From Saturnia japonica (Eukaryota; Arthropoda; Insecta; Lepidoptera; Saturniidae), in the NCBI GenBank assembly GCA_033032175.1, contig CM065308.1, forward strand, positions 21,261,590 to 21,325,589: 64,000 nt of DNA, given 5' to 3'. Each line of letters starts with the position of its first letter. Position 1 is the first letter of the stretch. A model generated the notes under the pieces. The model saw nothing but the letters and a program-made list of their open reading frames with translations, made no database searches and was not told the origin of the DNA. Position numbers and translations under genes: made by a program. This document shows, one piece after another, positions 1 through 12,950 of this stretch.

Positions 1-112
1 AGAGAGAGGGAGAATTAATTTCAAAAATTTATTATTATAAACTGTTGTCGTTATTCTGCTACTGGGTAATTTACTGACACCATAGAGAACGACAGCATAA
101 TGAAATTAATAA
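1..112. other. unassigned AT-rich edge
   Basis: Starts with a short GA-rich run, then AT-rich sequence with no coding signal. Nothing recognisable. Confidence 0.3.
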
Positions 113-470
113 TCCATACTAATATTATAAATGCGAAAGTAACTCTGTCTGTCCAGTCTGTTGCATTTCACGCCCTGAAATAGACGATGAAGGTTTGTAC
201 GAAGAACGCATCAAACCAAATTTGATGAATTTTGGTATAGAGAGATATTGGACCTTAAAGAAAGGCATTGGCTTACCTTATGTCGTGAAAATAAAACTTT
301 AAGAGGTGAAATAGGGGATGAAAGATTGTATGATGAACCCACTATTTCTAAATTTAGGGATATGAAAATTCATATTTATGCTTTTAGGAAGAAATAACAG
401 TATTTCGTGTTTTAAAAAATAAGGGTGATTTAAAATACACATAGACTTTACCTCTTGATACTAAGCAAAA
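113..470 (+). mobile_element. Helitron/SINE-like 5' terminus fragment
   Basis: Begins TCCATACTAATATTATAAAT followed by a GCGAAAGT...CTGTCTGTC stretch, a start shared by many lepidopteran non-autonomous repeats. Sequence after about 280 no longer resembles the usual continuation, so only the 5' part is assigned. No matching CTAG end was found. Confidence 0.35.
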
Positions 471-639
471 TGTTCCTGAGACATAAGCTTACATTATACA
501 AGGCATATGTCCCTCCTATCATGACATATAAGCTGCACTACATTCGCACATACGTCAAAGATCAACATTAATAAATTCCAAATCCTCTAAACCCGATTCT
601 TACGTAAAATTAACAAAGCCCCTTGGTACGTTGGTCGAA

Positions 640-1365
640 TCGTAAATTGAATATCTTACGCGATCGTACTTCGACACTGCTTCGAATCACGTGAATCTGT
701 TGGTGAAAGCAGCCGCGACTTATACCCCAAAACCGAACATCCCCCGCGAACAACTCCGGCCGCGAATATCTTCACAGATCCCATTTATAAGATCGAGGAA
801 ATAAACCAATACTACTCCACCATCTCTCCAAACAAAGCGTGCTCGCGCCCACGCCTGCGAAACCACCGTTCCCTCCGCAGGGGATGGGTGGCTAATTTCG
901 CTCCCGCAAACCCGTCACGTCCTCCCTCTCTTCTCTTTTACGTCAACTCAGGCCTAGGTCCGTTCCCTCGGTGTAGAACTCTTGAGTCATGCAGCCGCTC
1001 GCGCGATACAGGTGACACTGCACTTGCAATCACGTAGCTACCCACACACATCATTACACACAATATGTACATACATACGTGCACACCACATAAGTACATA
1101 GATCCTGTAAGGGACCTTTTTATTATTTTTTTACGATAGTTACTTTCGATCATGTTTCCAGGATACTAAACACATATACACATGTTCATTTTTTTCTCCT
1201 AGAGGCAGGGACATGTTATATGTATGTGTTAGTTTAGCTCAAATTTTCTACTGATAGGGAATTAGTCAGTTCGCGACCTTTTCACAATCGCGCCCAAGCC
1301 GACGTCCGGCCACTTTGGCACCTTTGTACGCATGTTGCTCACGCGTTCGCGGCTCAATGCCTTAA
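640..1365. other. unassigned stretch, GC-richer to about 1010
   Basis: Locally GC-rich with several CpG-containing words (for example around 700-1010), unlike the surrounding AT-rich DNA. No exon with splice sites and no recognisable protein was found. It could be a promoter-proximal or UTR segment of an unseen gene, or an old repeat. Confidence 0.2.
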
Positions 1366-1375
1366 GCGTTCGCCC

Positions 1376-1465
1376 CAAGCCTGGTGAAGCTGTCAACCCC
1401 ATCAGTGGCTCTATTTCTTTAGTGCCCCTTAGGCTAACAGTATAGTCAGTGAGAAAGAAAAAAAA
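1376..1465 (+). mobile_element. SINE-like fragment, relative of the 72-bp family
   Basis: Contains GGTGAAGCTGT, then TTTAGTGCCCCTTAGGCTAACAG and GTCAGT, followed by an A-rich tail. The same blocks in the same order occur at 12,951-13,056 and 61,667-61,753 (both minus) and more distantly at 45,480-45,590. I see no clear target duplication here, so it is probably an old copy. Confidence 0.5.
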
Positions 1466-1626
1466 CCATCTATAATTTTCTTTTAGTTTATCGTGTTCAG
1501 AGATTAGTCAGTGTATATACAGTAATATAGCGGGGTGGTAGGGATCGCGACCATCCATACACATAGTGTTAAACACATGTATGATTTTCTTTTGGTTTGT
1601 CGTGTTCCGAGGTCAGTCCGTGTATA

Positions 1627-2273
1627 TCTATACTATTAATAATTTAGTAAAACGGACGAGTTTTTTTGTTTGTTTGTTTAAACATGGTAATCTCTGGACA
1701 ACGGGTAGCAGTCGTATTCGAAAAATTATTTTTGTATATTATAGCCAGATTCACGAAGAATAGTATAGGCTATCTCAAACTTAGCTAAACCTCTCAGCTA
1801 GCCTTAAATATCGATTTTTGTTTAAGTAAGTCGAAGTGAAAGTGTTCCCGAACTGCTTTATCCGCATGCGCTGGCGTAAATGTTAGTGATACGTAAATAT
1901 AATATTCTACAAAAATATTGTTCTTTAGTATATCTAAAAAATGTCTCTGGTAACATATGCCTATTTCTTAATAGCTTAAACCACAATAAGGTATTTCACG
2001 TGTCTTTATTTTGAAGATTAAAAATTGATTTTGAGCTTTATTTTTAGGCTTATTATATTAATCCTTACGAACCAAAGTTATTTCATCATAAAGACAATTT
2101 AAATTTTTCTTTTTATAGTATGTAATTAGGACACATAGTTTAGGAGAAAATGAAAAATTAAAATAATTTGTACTTGCGAGAAGTGATAACAATTATGATT
2201 ACACGGGTCCGTCGCGTTGGCGGCGCGGTATTTGTTGGACAAAAACTCGGGTGAAACCGAGGGGCACAGCTAG
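1627..2273 (+). mobile_element. non-autonomous Helitron-like element, family A
   Basis: Starts TCTATACTATTAATAATTTA directly after an A and ends GGGGCACAGCTAG directly before a T, the expected A|T insertion of Helitrons (5' TC, 3' CTRR). No coding capacity. Family A members at 11,839-12,495 and about 14,780-15,303 (both minus) share the inner blocks: a GTTTGTTTAAAC segment near the 5' end, GCGCTGGCGTAA in the middle, and ATTATTTTAATTTTTC-like words near the 3' end. Confidence 0.7.
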
Positions 2274-3006
2274 TACATACATAAAAAAAGTTTTCAAACT
2301 GTATTGAAAAGTATGGACCTTACTAACGCCTTATCTTCAAACCGAGCAATGACTCATATTTGCCTTTCCACCTTGCTAGAAACAACCTATGATAGTGATG
2401 ATGACGTCGTATGACTATATCCTTTATTAAAACAATTGCAAACTCCTTACAATTCCCATGTTCATAAGACCCTTCGGTCACGTGGACACCACATGTTCTA
2501 GGTCGACACCCTTTGGATACAAACCTTTGCGAATAACACCGACCTTATTGCGATGGAACAAGGTTCGAAACGGAACTATCGGGTTATTTGTGGAGTTGTA
2601 GGCGAGTGGGCCGGCAGACATTGCGGCATGAGAATATTATTTATATCTCACAATGAGAATATTAATGGCACGGTTTTGCCGTTTCTGAGTTAATTACGTG
2701 TCTTGCTCATTGATCAGGCACAGGATGCATTCTCCGTCTTGGTGGGGCTGATTTGGTTAGATACATATCTCTCGGAGTGACTACAAAAGCCAAACCATAT
2801 TATGAAATGTAATTTATAGTAGAATCCATTTATACACGAGATACTGTCTTTTGTTTCAACGCACTAATCTCTGGAACTACAAGTCATTAAGAAAAAGACA
2901 AAGCAGGACTGCCGAGAGAAGTAAAAAATTAAAAATATAAACAAACAGTTGTTATTTTTGGATATCCAAATTCATTGTTTATTTTTTTTTTGTTTCTTTA
3001 ATTTTT
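2274..3006. other. unassigned, AT-rich intergenic
   Basis: No convincing ORF, no splice-supported exon and no terminus I recognise. Contains two nearby copies of a GAGAATATTA word around 2630-2665. Confidence 0.3.
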
Positions 3007-3475
3007 AGGTTATATTGTTACAAAGACTCCGTTTATCGTTAACACGTCACGTGACCATGTCGATGACGGCTTACATGAATTTACTCCGTATCTAAAACCT
3101 TCATATAGAATTTTTCACATCTTGGGTTTTTTACTATGTGTATGGTTGTCGCGATCTTTATCTAGGTTATGTTGCTACAAAGACTCCGTTTATCGTTAAC
3201 ACGTCACGTGACCATGTCGATGACGGCTTACATGAATTTACTCCGTATCTAAAACCTTCATATAGAATTTTTCACATCTTGGGTTTTTTACTATGTGTAT
3301 GGTTGTCGCGATCTTTATCTAGGTTATGTTGCTACAAAGACTCCGTTTATCATTAACACGTCACATGACCATGTCGATGACGACTTACACGAATTTACTC
3401 CCTATCCAAACCTTCATATAGAAGTTTTCACTTCAAAAAATCTTTTTACATTCTATGGTCTATTTATCTAACTAT
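3007..3475 (+). repeat. tandem repeat, 157-bp unit, about 3 copies
   Basis: Units begin at 3007, 3164 and 3321, each with AGGTTAT(A/G)TTG(T/C)TACAAAG, giving an exact 157-bp period. Units 1 and 2 are nearly identical; unit 3 has several substitutions and diverges after about 3433. 157 is not a multiple of three, so the open frame across it is not coding. The array runs into a Helitron-like 3' end. Confidence 0.9.
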
Positions 3476-3603
3476 GAACGTCAAGCGATCTTTGGTCAAG
3501 TGCGGCAAGTGAGGACAATGATAGGCTGGTGCTTTAGCGGCAGCGCGTTGGACTATTCGTCGAATAAAATATGTAAAACGGGTGAAACCGTGAACACCGC
3601 TAG
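3476..3603 (+). mobile_element. Helitron-like 3' end, family D type
   Basis: Ends with GGGTGAAACCGTGAACACCG then CTAG before a T. The preceding GCGTTGG and GTCGAA(T)AAA words are shared with the 3' end at 26,104. The tandem array at 3007-3475 probably lies inside this element. Confidence 0.5.
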
Positions 3604-4199
3604 TATATTAATAAAGTTAGCCACTGCAGAAATCTTCAGAAATACTGGAGTCTTTAGGCTGTGAAAACATTAGCGATGTGCGTGATAGCTAGGCGGTTCG
3701 CGAGGTAAAAAACCAACAATAGGATTACTTCGTTTTCCTGGTCTCACCTAGCGCAGCTCTGCCAGAAATGGGCTAGACTAGGTATTTGTGTATACAAAAA
3801 AGTGAGAGATGTGAACGAATAATGTGTGCGAGAGTTGTTTGCAAAACAGTGTGGGGAAAATCGCAGACAAATAGCCTTGTATTGTTTTCCTGCGGTGAGT
3901 TTGGTCTTCCAGAGCTTCTTTGGGAAGACGGGTTTACGATCCTCCTTTATTCTATCGTATTTTTGTGTAAATTCAAATTAACTCACGATTCAAATACGCA
4001 TCTACTTAAGTTATTAGACGGGTTAGGTGGCGCTGTGATTGAGTTATTGACTATTGGAAATGGCAGAACAACATCTGACAATTACCTATATATATTATAA
4101 CATGTTTGGCTTTAACTAATGTCCCAAACCAGACTACGCTAGCTAGGCTAAATTAAAAACCAAAATCCACATAATCTTTAATCAATTTAGGCCATATGA

Positions 4200-5020
4200 A
4201 GGCACTTATGAACGTCAAAACACTACTGCCGGTTCGGAATATATCCCATCCATGGAGAAGAACCGACAAGAAACTAGATCGGTCTTTTTTTCAACTGTAC
4301 AAATCTTAATACAACAGGTACAATAATAATAACATATGGAATTAACATAAAAAATGTATATTAACAAAAAGATAACTAATATATTACTTACTCTGAACAA
4401 ATGCTTAGTATAAGACGATTTACAAATTTATCACAAAATGTTTATTTAAAAATTTAACTCACTGTTTTACACATTGTCTCCATGGCTACGTGCTTCATGC
4501 TACGTTCGCCCTTTCTATCTCTCTCTCTCAATCGGTTTCAATCGCCCTCTTCCTCTCTCTCTCAAAACGTTTCACATTTTCGTGATGCGTTGCATCCGTA
4601 AAAATTTTACCTTCATGCGCGCGAAGAAGTTTCACTTCAAAAACCAAGGTTGAGAATTCATCGCTGGTCGACACTGTTATGCCTCTCGGCAACTGGATGT
4701 ACTGAACCCTAAACGCGATAAACCATAAGAGGGTCACTGACGGTTTTATCACCATGCGCATGGTGTTCGCAGCTCGGTCTGGTACAAATCCCTTACACCC
4801 CGTTTGTTTATTGAATAATATACACCAGCTTATTCCGGAGTATGGCACGCCTAATGTACACCTGAAGTATGGTGACCATGATGCAATTAAATTAAAAAAA
4901 AATAGAATAATAGAAAGCACGTAAGAACGCTAAAATACTACTACGGAAAACATACCAGTCATCGAAAAAAGCCGAAAAGGATCTTGACCAGGTTTATCAT
5001 TTTCTTTTTTTTTAATCTTT
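4200..5020. repeat. repeat-derived region with a 130-codon open frame
   Basis: Two copies of an ACTACT(G/A)C(C/G)G...(G)AGAAGAACCGACAAGAAACT-like word occur near 4225-4290 and 4935-5005, with a third at about 51,115-51,215; I associate this word with lepidopteran repeat 3' ends. Between them a minus-strand frame (4920-4528) stays open for 130 codons. It has no domain I recognise and includes translated CTCTCT repeats, so I treat it as repeat sequence rather than a gene. Confidence 0.4.
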
Positions 5021-5028
5021 TTGAATAA

Positions 5029-5620
5029 CTAGCGGTGTGCCCGCGGCTCCGCACGCATTTTGTAACTACGAAGTGGTTATTTACATTCCGTAATTTTATT
5101 TTTACTCGTATTTTTGACAATTCATATTTCGTATCAATTGAGGAATGGTATATTATATTTCCCGTGTAGAATTTTCATTAAAATCGGTTGAAAATTATTA
5201 TTCCTTTCTACCATTTCTAATGTGTTATTAAGAATTCTTATAGCTCCTCAATTATGGTATGACGTATGCTTCCCGTCTACAAAATTTGATGAGAATCGGT
5301 TGAGAATTTATGCAAAATTTAAAATTTTTCCTTTTTTTTACGATTTCTACAAGTAATACTGACAAATCTTATAGCCAATCAATTATGTAATTACTTATAC
5401 TTCCCGTGTACAACATTTTATCAAAGTCGGTCAAGAATGAATGTACATTTTTTTTTGGAAAATTATGTTTTTTACATTTTTAAAAGTAATACTGAAAGTT
5501 CTTATATCATATCAATTGATAAATAACATAACCATCTCGTGTACAAAATTTCATAAGAATCGATCAAGCCGTGTTTGAGTTAAATCCGGATATACAAACA
5601 GATAAAAAAAATTGGGAGCA
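5029..5620 (-). mobile_element. Helitron-like element, family C
   Basis: On the minus strand the 3' end reads GCCGCGGGCACACCGCTAG before a T. Inside, a block with TTT(C/G)...AAAATCGGTTGA recurs several times (around 5170, 5290, 5420 and 5555), so the element holds internal subrepeats of about 130 bp. Related sequence occurs at about 6345-6600, 32,682-33,000 and 40,530-40,752. Non-coding. Confidence 0.55.
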
Positions 5621-6339
5621 GAAGTATTATTACATAGTTATTTACAGTTAATCATTGCAATAAATAAATGAATTAATTTATTATATGTACATAGAGGGAG
5701 TCATTTCTAGTCACCACTATCATTCCTACTATACAGTGAATATCTGATAATGTATATTTTATTTTTTTATTACTCATAGGTTTCACGTGTCCAGACATTA
5801 TGATGGTAACAATCCCAATAAATTTGTAACATCTAAATTTAGATTATAATTACCCTTAGTCATCAATTTTATGAATGTCCCAACAGTGGATAATACAGAT
5901 GTGTATCAGAGAACACAAAAGCCGCAGCAAATAAACAAGAAATGCATGATTGAAGTTGATAAAATTATACACGTACGATGCGCCGGCGCACATGTACGCC
6001 TTAGCGTCTCGTTCACACGATGAAAGTAGATTTAATATTTTATTCATTTGTATTTCACATCTTCCTACTGCCTCGGCAGTAGAACTGTAGCTACATTATT
6101 TCTGCAGATTGCCTTGGGCCCATTTAGATGGCGAATATCATAGATAAAGTGAAAAATACACGGTGACTTTATTCTGCGTACGGAAATTTCTGTGTTATGT
6201 TAATCAATGTATACCTATCTACCTAATCTACAGTGGCATATTATTATATTATAACGTACAGTACTCGCAGAATGTTAGTCTATTAAACGCTTATTAGTTC
6301 TTAAATTAATTAATAACATATTATTTATGTTAAGGTTTT

Positions 6340-6610
6340 AAGACGCGTTTGTTACACAGTAATTATTATCATATTGGAATTTTATTTTTGCTCATATAAT
6401 TGACAATTCGTATAGAAATACATTTGAGGAATAAATATGGCATATTTCTCTGAACAAAATTTCATCAAGATCATTTAAGAATTAAAAAAAACTATTATTT
6501 AATTTTTTTATAGCTTGCCAATACAGTATAATGATACAATAATCATTAATTGGTGAAGCCGGTTTTGAATTAGATCCGGACATTCAGGTAAACATAGATT
6601 TTAATATCAT
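6340..6610 (-). mobile_element. family C Helitron-like fragment
   Basis: Shares the CGTTTGTTAC(A/G)CA(G/A)TAATTAT...ATTTTATTTTTGCTCATA series with 5029-5620 and 32,690-32,800, but lacks a CTAG end. Truncated copy. Confidence 0.4.
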
Positions 6611-7035
6611 ATTCGTGAACAGAGTCTTTTATATTGTACGTCTGGGAAATTAGGAAAATAATGTACAAATTTATTAATATAGCTATAAATATATATTATC
6701 CTACAGCTCTCAAGGTCACACAAACTGCGCGTAAAATTAACATTAATTCCATACATGGGAATCAACTGAGTCAAGTTATTAATTAGGTCTTCATTTGTTG
6801 TTTTCTTTTCACTGTCACGGTCGTTTGGTTACGTATTTCGCGACAGTGAAACAAAAAGCTCATATAAAATAAAAATATTATATAGTCAGGTAATTATTTG
6901 TTCAAAAGCAAATTATATACATTGTGGTAATTAGCAATGTTGGTATCTATACCAGTTACAAATGACAAAATGGTCGTAGAAAGAATCATTCAATATAATG
7001 AGTAGGTATTATAACATAAGTTTTATATTATCTAA

Positions 7036-7082
7036 ATTAATGTGTGTTTGTGTGAGAGTGTATGTGTGTGTGTGTGTACTTT
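7036..7082 (+). repeat. (TG)n microsatellite
   Basis: Interrupted GT/TG dinucleotide run. Confidence 0.85.
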
Positions 7083-7099
7083 TGAATTGTGAACGAACA

Positions 7100-9230
7100 T
7101 GTTTGGGGCTAAAAAAATTAATTAGATTAAAATCTAAAATCATTAAAAATCATTGTCTGTTTACTTAAGAACTGTTTTTACTTGCCCGTAGTAAATATAC
7201 GCAGTTAAACCAACTCGTCTCCTTACTCTCTTCGTGTGAAAGCGTCGAATTCACTTACAAGGGCCACTTTTTGGCCCTGCTGACTTAATCTTTTGATATG
7301 TAGACATTTCTTTTGATTACTTACAATTAAAATCAATTAAAGGAATGTAGTGTTATGCCGCTCGGTATTTTATGAAGTAGTGTACGTACATGACAGTAGA
7401 GCTCAAATTAAAATTAATGGAATTGTCACTGCTTTTGAGTAGGAGATTCATATTTTTATGTAAACTTTCACTTGAAACATATAAATGTAAATGATGTTAT
7501 TACATCTTCAAAGCTGAGACGCCCAAGTCAACCTCACCTGCACGTGGTCCACCCTGCTGATTAATGAACGAGGAAATGGTGACAGGGCTGTTTTACCCGA
7601 ATGGGTGGCGACCACCATGCATGTGAGTCGCTTTTGCGTGTCACGTTTCGGGATCAGCCTGTGCATATCCAGTTAAATGTATGCAGGCTAGTAGGACAGC
7701 GGCGACCGTCGAAGGATTACGGTCTCTCGGCGGTCACCGTTGTGTTATGATTGTACTGTACTTACCATCAGGAACAGTACAGTCAATTTGCTGTGCTGAT
7801 ATAAAAAAAAGTTTGATATTGTATATACTAGTAGTCTTTCTAAGTCGTGACACTTTATCTCTTTATCAAATACACACTTCCCGAATGCATGAGACGACCG
7901 CGTAGATGGATATAAAAACATATCTCCTTACTGAACAAGCTTCGCTCTGTGGCTTGTAAAATGAAAAATAACGCGAATTCGTAAAGTTCAAAAGTAAAAA
8001 AATAATTATATACCGGCTAAAAAAACTGTTACAAAAATTAGAAAAAGCAGAATTATTCAACTTCATAGTACCTACATAACGTATACAGTAGGTAGAATAA
8101 CTGCGGACTATAGCACGCGTGAACGACAGAAAAAAGCGTAGTTATTATACAAATCGTAGATTTTAAAAACTTGAATAAAGTTTTATTGAATGAAGATATT
8201 GTGATTATTTTATTTTTTGGTAAGGCCCAAGTACCTATCTAAAGAATAAAACAAACAAAACAAAATTATCAAATTGTATCCACTGTTTTTGCGTGATGCG
8301 CGCACGACGACAAACCTCAATCATTTTATTTAAATAGATAGATAATTCTTAGATTTTTTTTACCTAATAAACATCGGAACGCTCACTCAGCGTGAAACAA
8401 ACGCTCCATATAGGCGTGAAACCTAAATCTGTCATAGTCCCTAATTGTTATTAATCGTTGTTCTCGGCTCTAGGAGAAGTCAGTCTCGCAGCTGCATGGG
8501 ATCGGGAATACGATATCGTTCCCTATTTCTGTGAAGTTGTGGCTTATAATTGAAGCGGTGAGCGTATAACTTTCACTTTAGTGGAGAATAAATCACATGC
8601 ATTTTGACCACAAACTCACCAGATAATGTTTGCTATTTCTACTGTTTTTTGTAGATTTTTGAAGGATTGTGGAGACTACCAACTGATTAAATGCAGGATT
8701 TTTTTTATACAAAATTTATTAAGGTCTACAATGGAGCAAGCACTTTACTATTTTCGTCGCATAAAAATATAACATCTGGGCGACCGAGCTGTGCTCGGTG
8801 TCTTATAAACAAAAAAATATAAAACACCTATCTAGGTAAACTTGTAATGTAAAACACTATCTAAATACAAAGTTCCATCGAAATCGTTGGAGCTGTTTCC
8901 GAGAAACCAATTACATATATACTTTAAAGGGTTATTGGTAATTCGAAGTAAGTATTAAGTATTTAAGCAAAAAAAAATGAGATTTAAATTGATACTTTTA
9001 TTGATGTTGCATTTTTGACTAAAAAACATAATAACCTAAAAATGATTCACTTTTGCATAATTCATATGGGGGTTATAATTATCGTAAATAGTCAACCCCT
9101 ATCACCTCCTAACGAGAATTCAGCGAACTAGCAATAAACCTGTGTATTTACAAAAATTGCTCACTTAATATAATAAGATGCCATGCTGTTCCAAAAATTG
9201 TTAATGAAATGAAAAATAGTTAGAATATGA
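7100..9230. other. unassigned, AT-rich intergenic
   Basis: No exon supported by splice sites. A GC-richer block at 7510-7790 ending in TTACCATCAGG looks like an old SINE or LINE 3' end. Around 8765-8930 a CCGAGCTGTGCTCGG palindrome followed by an AAATCGTTGGAGC-type stretch resembles other decayed repeats of this window. Neither can be assigned firmly. Confidence 0.3.
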
Positions 9231-9239
9231 ATAAAGTTT

Positions 9240-9830
9240 ATTTATAGCTTTTCGAAATACTCACCTCCAACTCCAGTGCACTTATGCAATCGAGTGAACC
9301 AGCTTTCGAAACATTTAAAAAATGTATGTTACGCATGGTTGAAAAATAACCGCTGAAGTTTTTCGACGTAAGGATGTAGGATACGTTTTGCGGAGTTCCT
9401 CCTTCAAACTTTTTTAGCATAAATTTGCACCAATCAAGACGACGGGATTTTTGCTCTTCGGTGAGAGAATAAAGTATCCATCGCGAAGCAAGCTCCCTAA
9501 TTTTTAAGTGTTCCGGGGTAGTTGGAACTGCCCGTGATCTAATCTTCAGTTCAGCCTAAATCTCTTGATATTTAATGTGCCTATTCTCCCGCAATAGCCA
9601 CTCTAACCTGAAGACATTTTTATGAGTTACTGCAGTTGAAGGTCGAACGGGTCTGGGATCATCGTTAAGGTTTTCTCGATCACGTTTAAATTCACGAAAC
9701 CATAAAGTAACTGTTGTTAGCGAAGGAGCAGACTCCGCAAATGCAGCTTGTAAATTTTTGTGAATTTCATTGAAGGATAACCCTCGTTTATAATCATAGC
9801 ACAAAAAGCTTCCCACGAGACGTCCATTGT
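9240..9830 (-). pseudogene. mariner-like transposase N-terminal fragment (broken)
   Basis: The minus-strand frame from about 9816 to 9556 translates to the helix-turn-helix DNA-binding half of a mariner transposase. It shows the F(L)CYDYKRG start, APSLTTVTLWFREFKR, and a DPRPVRPST linker like the mariner RSGRPST motif. After a frame change, 9550-9420 continues with HLKIRELASRWILYSLTEEQ and RLDWCKFML, the segment that precedes the catalytic domain. The frame then leaves the family: there is no catalytic D,D(34)D triad and no clear terminal inverted repeats. An ATG at 9833 is out of frame with the homologous part. It is therefore a dead, 3'-truncated copy. Assignment to the mariner superfamily is firm; the subfamily is not decided. 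Confidence 0.8.
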
Positions 9831-9839
9831 TACAAACAA

Positions 9840-11838
9840 AAGAAGAGTGTAATTTTTTTTTAAATAACTACACATAGGCAACCGACGATTTTCACCAACG
9901 AGATTCTTATTGAAACTAGCTAATAGTAAAATAGTTTCAAGAAAAAAACATTATATTTATTCTGTTGCTATAAATATAAATTATGTATTTTAATATCTAT
10001 ATCTATAAATTAAATTTAGATAGCAAAACTAAGTTCCACTAAGTTTAAAATCAAAACTTCAGAGGGAGCCCGGGGCTCTACTCTTTTTTTATTCCAACGC
10101 AATAAACTTAAAAATGGTTACAAGCAATTTAGTATCCAGTTCCCGCGGCGACGAATCGGCGAGCACACAGGCCACTCCCGCGAACACTGTGCGGTATCCA
10201 TGAAATAAAATAATCACCAAACGCTACCGCCTCCAACTTACACCGCGTGTTATATTATCCTGCGTTGTTACCATGTCCGCAGTTTAAATCCTTGCGGCCG
10301 GCTGGGTAGGCTACATCCGTCCTTGTCTCATGTATAACGAAAGAGAAGGATAGCTTGCGTTATTGATAGACGGAACCGCACAGCTGCAACTAGTTGTCGG
10401 TAATCCGAGGAATGTCGGAGTGATGGTGATTTGTTAAGAGCTGTTAAATTAACCATTTAGAATCGCTTTTGTTTTCTGTTGGCTGTAAATTACAATTGGA
10501 ATTCTAAATAGCTCGCTTGTTCATAAAATTCCAATAGCTATTCCACTAAATAATTATTATCGCAGCAAGCCCCTATTGAGATTTGTAGATTGTAACAATG
10601 TAGTAGTAGTGGTAGTATTGTTCTTCAAAATCGAATACCTTGAACAGCTCGCTATTGGCAAAGAGTTTATCCTCACACCTTGGAGCCTAAATAGTTACAT
10701 ACGTACCAGTCCTGTCCGCATCTCATAAGCTTTAAGGAACTTCAAAACTTTCGACAGTGCGTCTTGTAAAGTCACACCTTCCTTCACTTGCACGCTCATC
10801 TGCTGTTTATTTGGTAGGTGCGTCCGCAGAAATATCTTCGGCTGACGTGGCAATATATCAAACTTTTTATTGTCTTCAACTAACGAACAACCCTCGCTGC
10901 GATCCGCAACTCTACATCGTGAAGCTACCAGCAGTACTTAAAGCAGTTCTTGATATTCAGAGAGATATAACGAGGGCGGAAGTTGGAAACTAGTGAATTT
11001 TGCATTCCATGCATCGAAGTTTTCGTGCTTATGAATACTTCTGATCTCATACGCCGTGTCCAGTTCCTTAATATACCAACCACCGTTAATATAATAAAAT
11101 AATCATTTAGTTTATAAAATTTCAATAAATAAATTAGACATGAAATGGACAAAGATACGTATGCCTTGCACAAGTTAGTTAGCGTCCGTGGTCGAGAATA
11201 GCTTGCTTGGGCTTTGATGGTGCAAATTTGATACGGTTTTGGAATATATTGCTTTGAACTCGTATCTGTCAGCAGACTGCGGTCATTACTAACTATAATA
11301 GACTCTCTGAAATAGCGTTTCTAAACCTTTTATTCTCCCACGCAAGATACGTTTGAGATTTATAATTATTTGTTTAGGGCTTCGCAGATGCGATTAATTA
11401 TTTGACTGTAACTTTAAGTGAAATCATCTTTAGTACTGATGTGATTTGAAATGCGATGAAAGGAAAAGTGATACGAAAAAGATCCAATCACATACATCTA
11501 TATAATTTAGCCTACGAGAAAAAGGGATGAGAACGCAGTATTATATGTACAGTAAAAGTGGTCGATAGTTCGAGTCTCGCTGATTTAGTATTTGTAAAAA
11601 GAGATTTTAAAGATGTTTTTTTCTGATGGTTCTACTTCTACCGCGTATAAAATGTACACATGATTTATTTTTAGTAAGAGAACTATCTCTGATAGTAAGC
11701 ATAAATATACAAAAACAGTCGCGACATGGATATCAACAAAAACCATCGTCAATATAAACTGGATATATTCATCGGCTAATCCCGACACCCGAAGCCTATA
11801 AGCCAATAGGTATGACAAACTTTACACCATATCATACA
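9840..11838. other. unassigned intergenic
   Basis: No supported gene. GC-richer islands at about 10,130-10,420 contain no coherent reading frame. Short open frames here have no recognisable domains. Confidence 0.3.
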
Positions 11839-12495
11839 CTAGCTGTGCCACAGGGTTTCATCCGTGTTAATTTTATCCGACAAACACCGCTCCGCCAACG
11901 CACCCATGTAGTCTATCATAATTGTTCTTCCCGCAAGTGCAAATTATTTTAATTTTTCATTATCTCTTAAACTATGTGTCCAAATACTCTAAAAGCAAAA
12001 TTTATCTTCATAAAATTGTCTTTATGATCGAAGTAACTTTTGTTCGTAAGGATTAATATATTGCCATGTCTAAAAATAATGGTTATAAAACACTTTTTAA
12101 TTTTCAACAAATCTTTGCACAAAATACCTTATTGTGGCTTATTTATAAGAGATAGGTATATGCTATCTGTGATTTTTTTGTAGATATACTAAGGGCTAAT
12201 ATTATTGTAGAACATTGTATTTCCGTATCATTAACAGTTACGCCAGCGCACGCTTTAAAGCTGTTCGGGAGGGCCTCGACTTCCTACTTACTTAACAATA
12301 ATCAATATTCAAGGGTATCTAGTTATTAGTTATATCTAGTTATTCAGTTCTAATCTTAACCTACACTATTTCTCGAGAGCCTGGCTGTCATATACAAAAA
12401 TAATTTCCGAATCCGACAAGTAGTTACAAAGATTAGCGTGTTTAAACAAACAACCAAACAAAAAAAACTTTTCCGCTTTATTATATCAGTATAGA
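11839..12495 (-). mobile_element. non-autonomous Helitron-like element, family A
   Basis: On the minus strand it starts TCTATACTGATATAATAAAG after an A and ends GGCACAGCTAG before a T. Length (657 bp) and internal blocks match the plus-strand copy at 1627-2273. Non-coding. Confidence 0.7.
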
Positions 12496-12950
12496 TTGTG
12501 GTTGCGACCAATCTGATTTTACATTCTTGCCCTCTGCTATTTCCTTGTTCGTTTTTCAGCAGGTGACCTTACATTAGGTGACGCCCATAACGGAGACCTT
12601 TTTTATGCCAGCTCGGCTAAATGACAGCGACCACTAATAATAAATTCCACAAGTAGCAGTAGCATGCTGGGCTGCAGAAATTCTTTTGGCCCACTTAGTG
12701 AACTTGAGACCTATATTTTAAATCATCCAAATATGACAGATATGTTGTGAATTTGATGTCAATCTAAGCTATCTAAGATTACGTGTTAACTGGTACACTG
12801 CCAAGGATTATTTATTTATTTGGAAATCCAACAGCATACAATATTTTATATAATATCTTATAGTATGTAATAGTTAAAGCCAAAACATGATTTCACAATT
12901 ACAGGAAGTGATACATAAAAATATACATAAGTAGACAAAAGAATAACATG

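Noticed and set aside
938..1153. 71-codon minus-strand open frame
   Set aside because: No domain, no splice support, repetitive TG-rich codons; chance frame.
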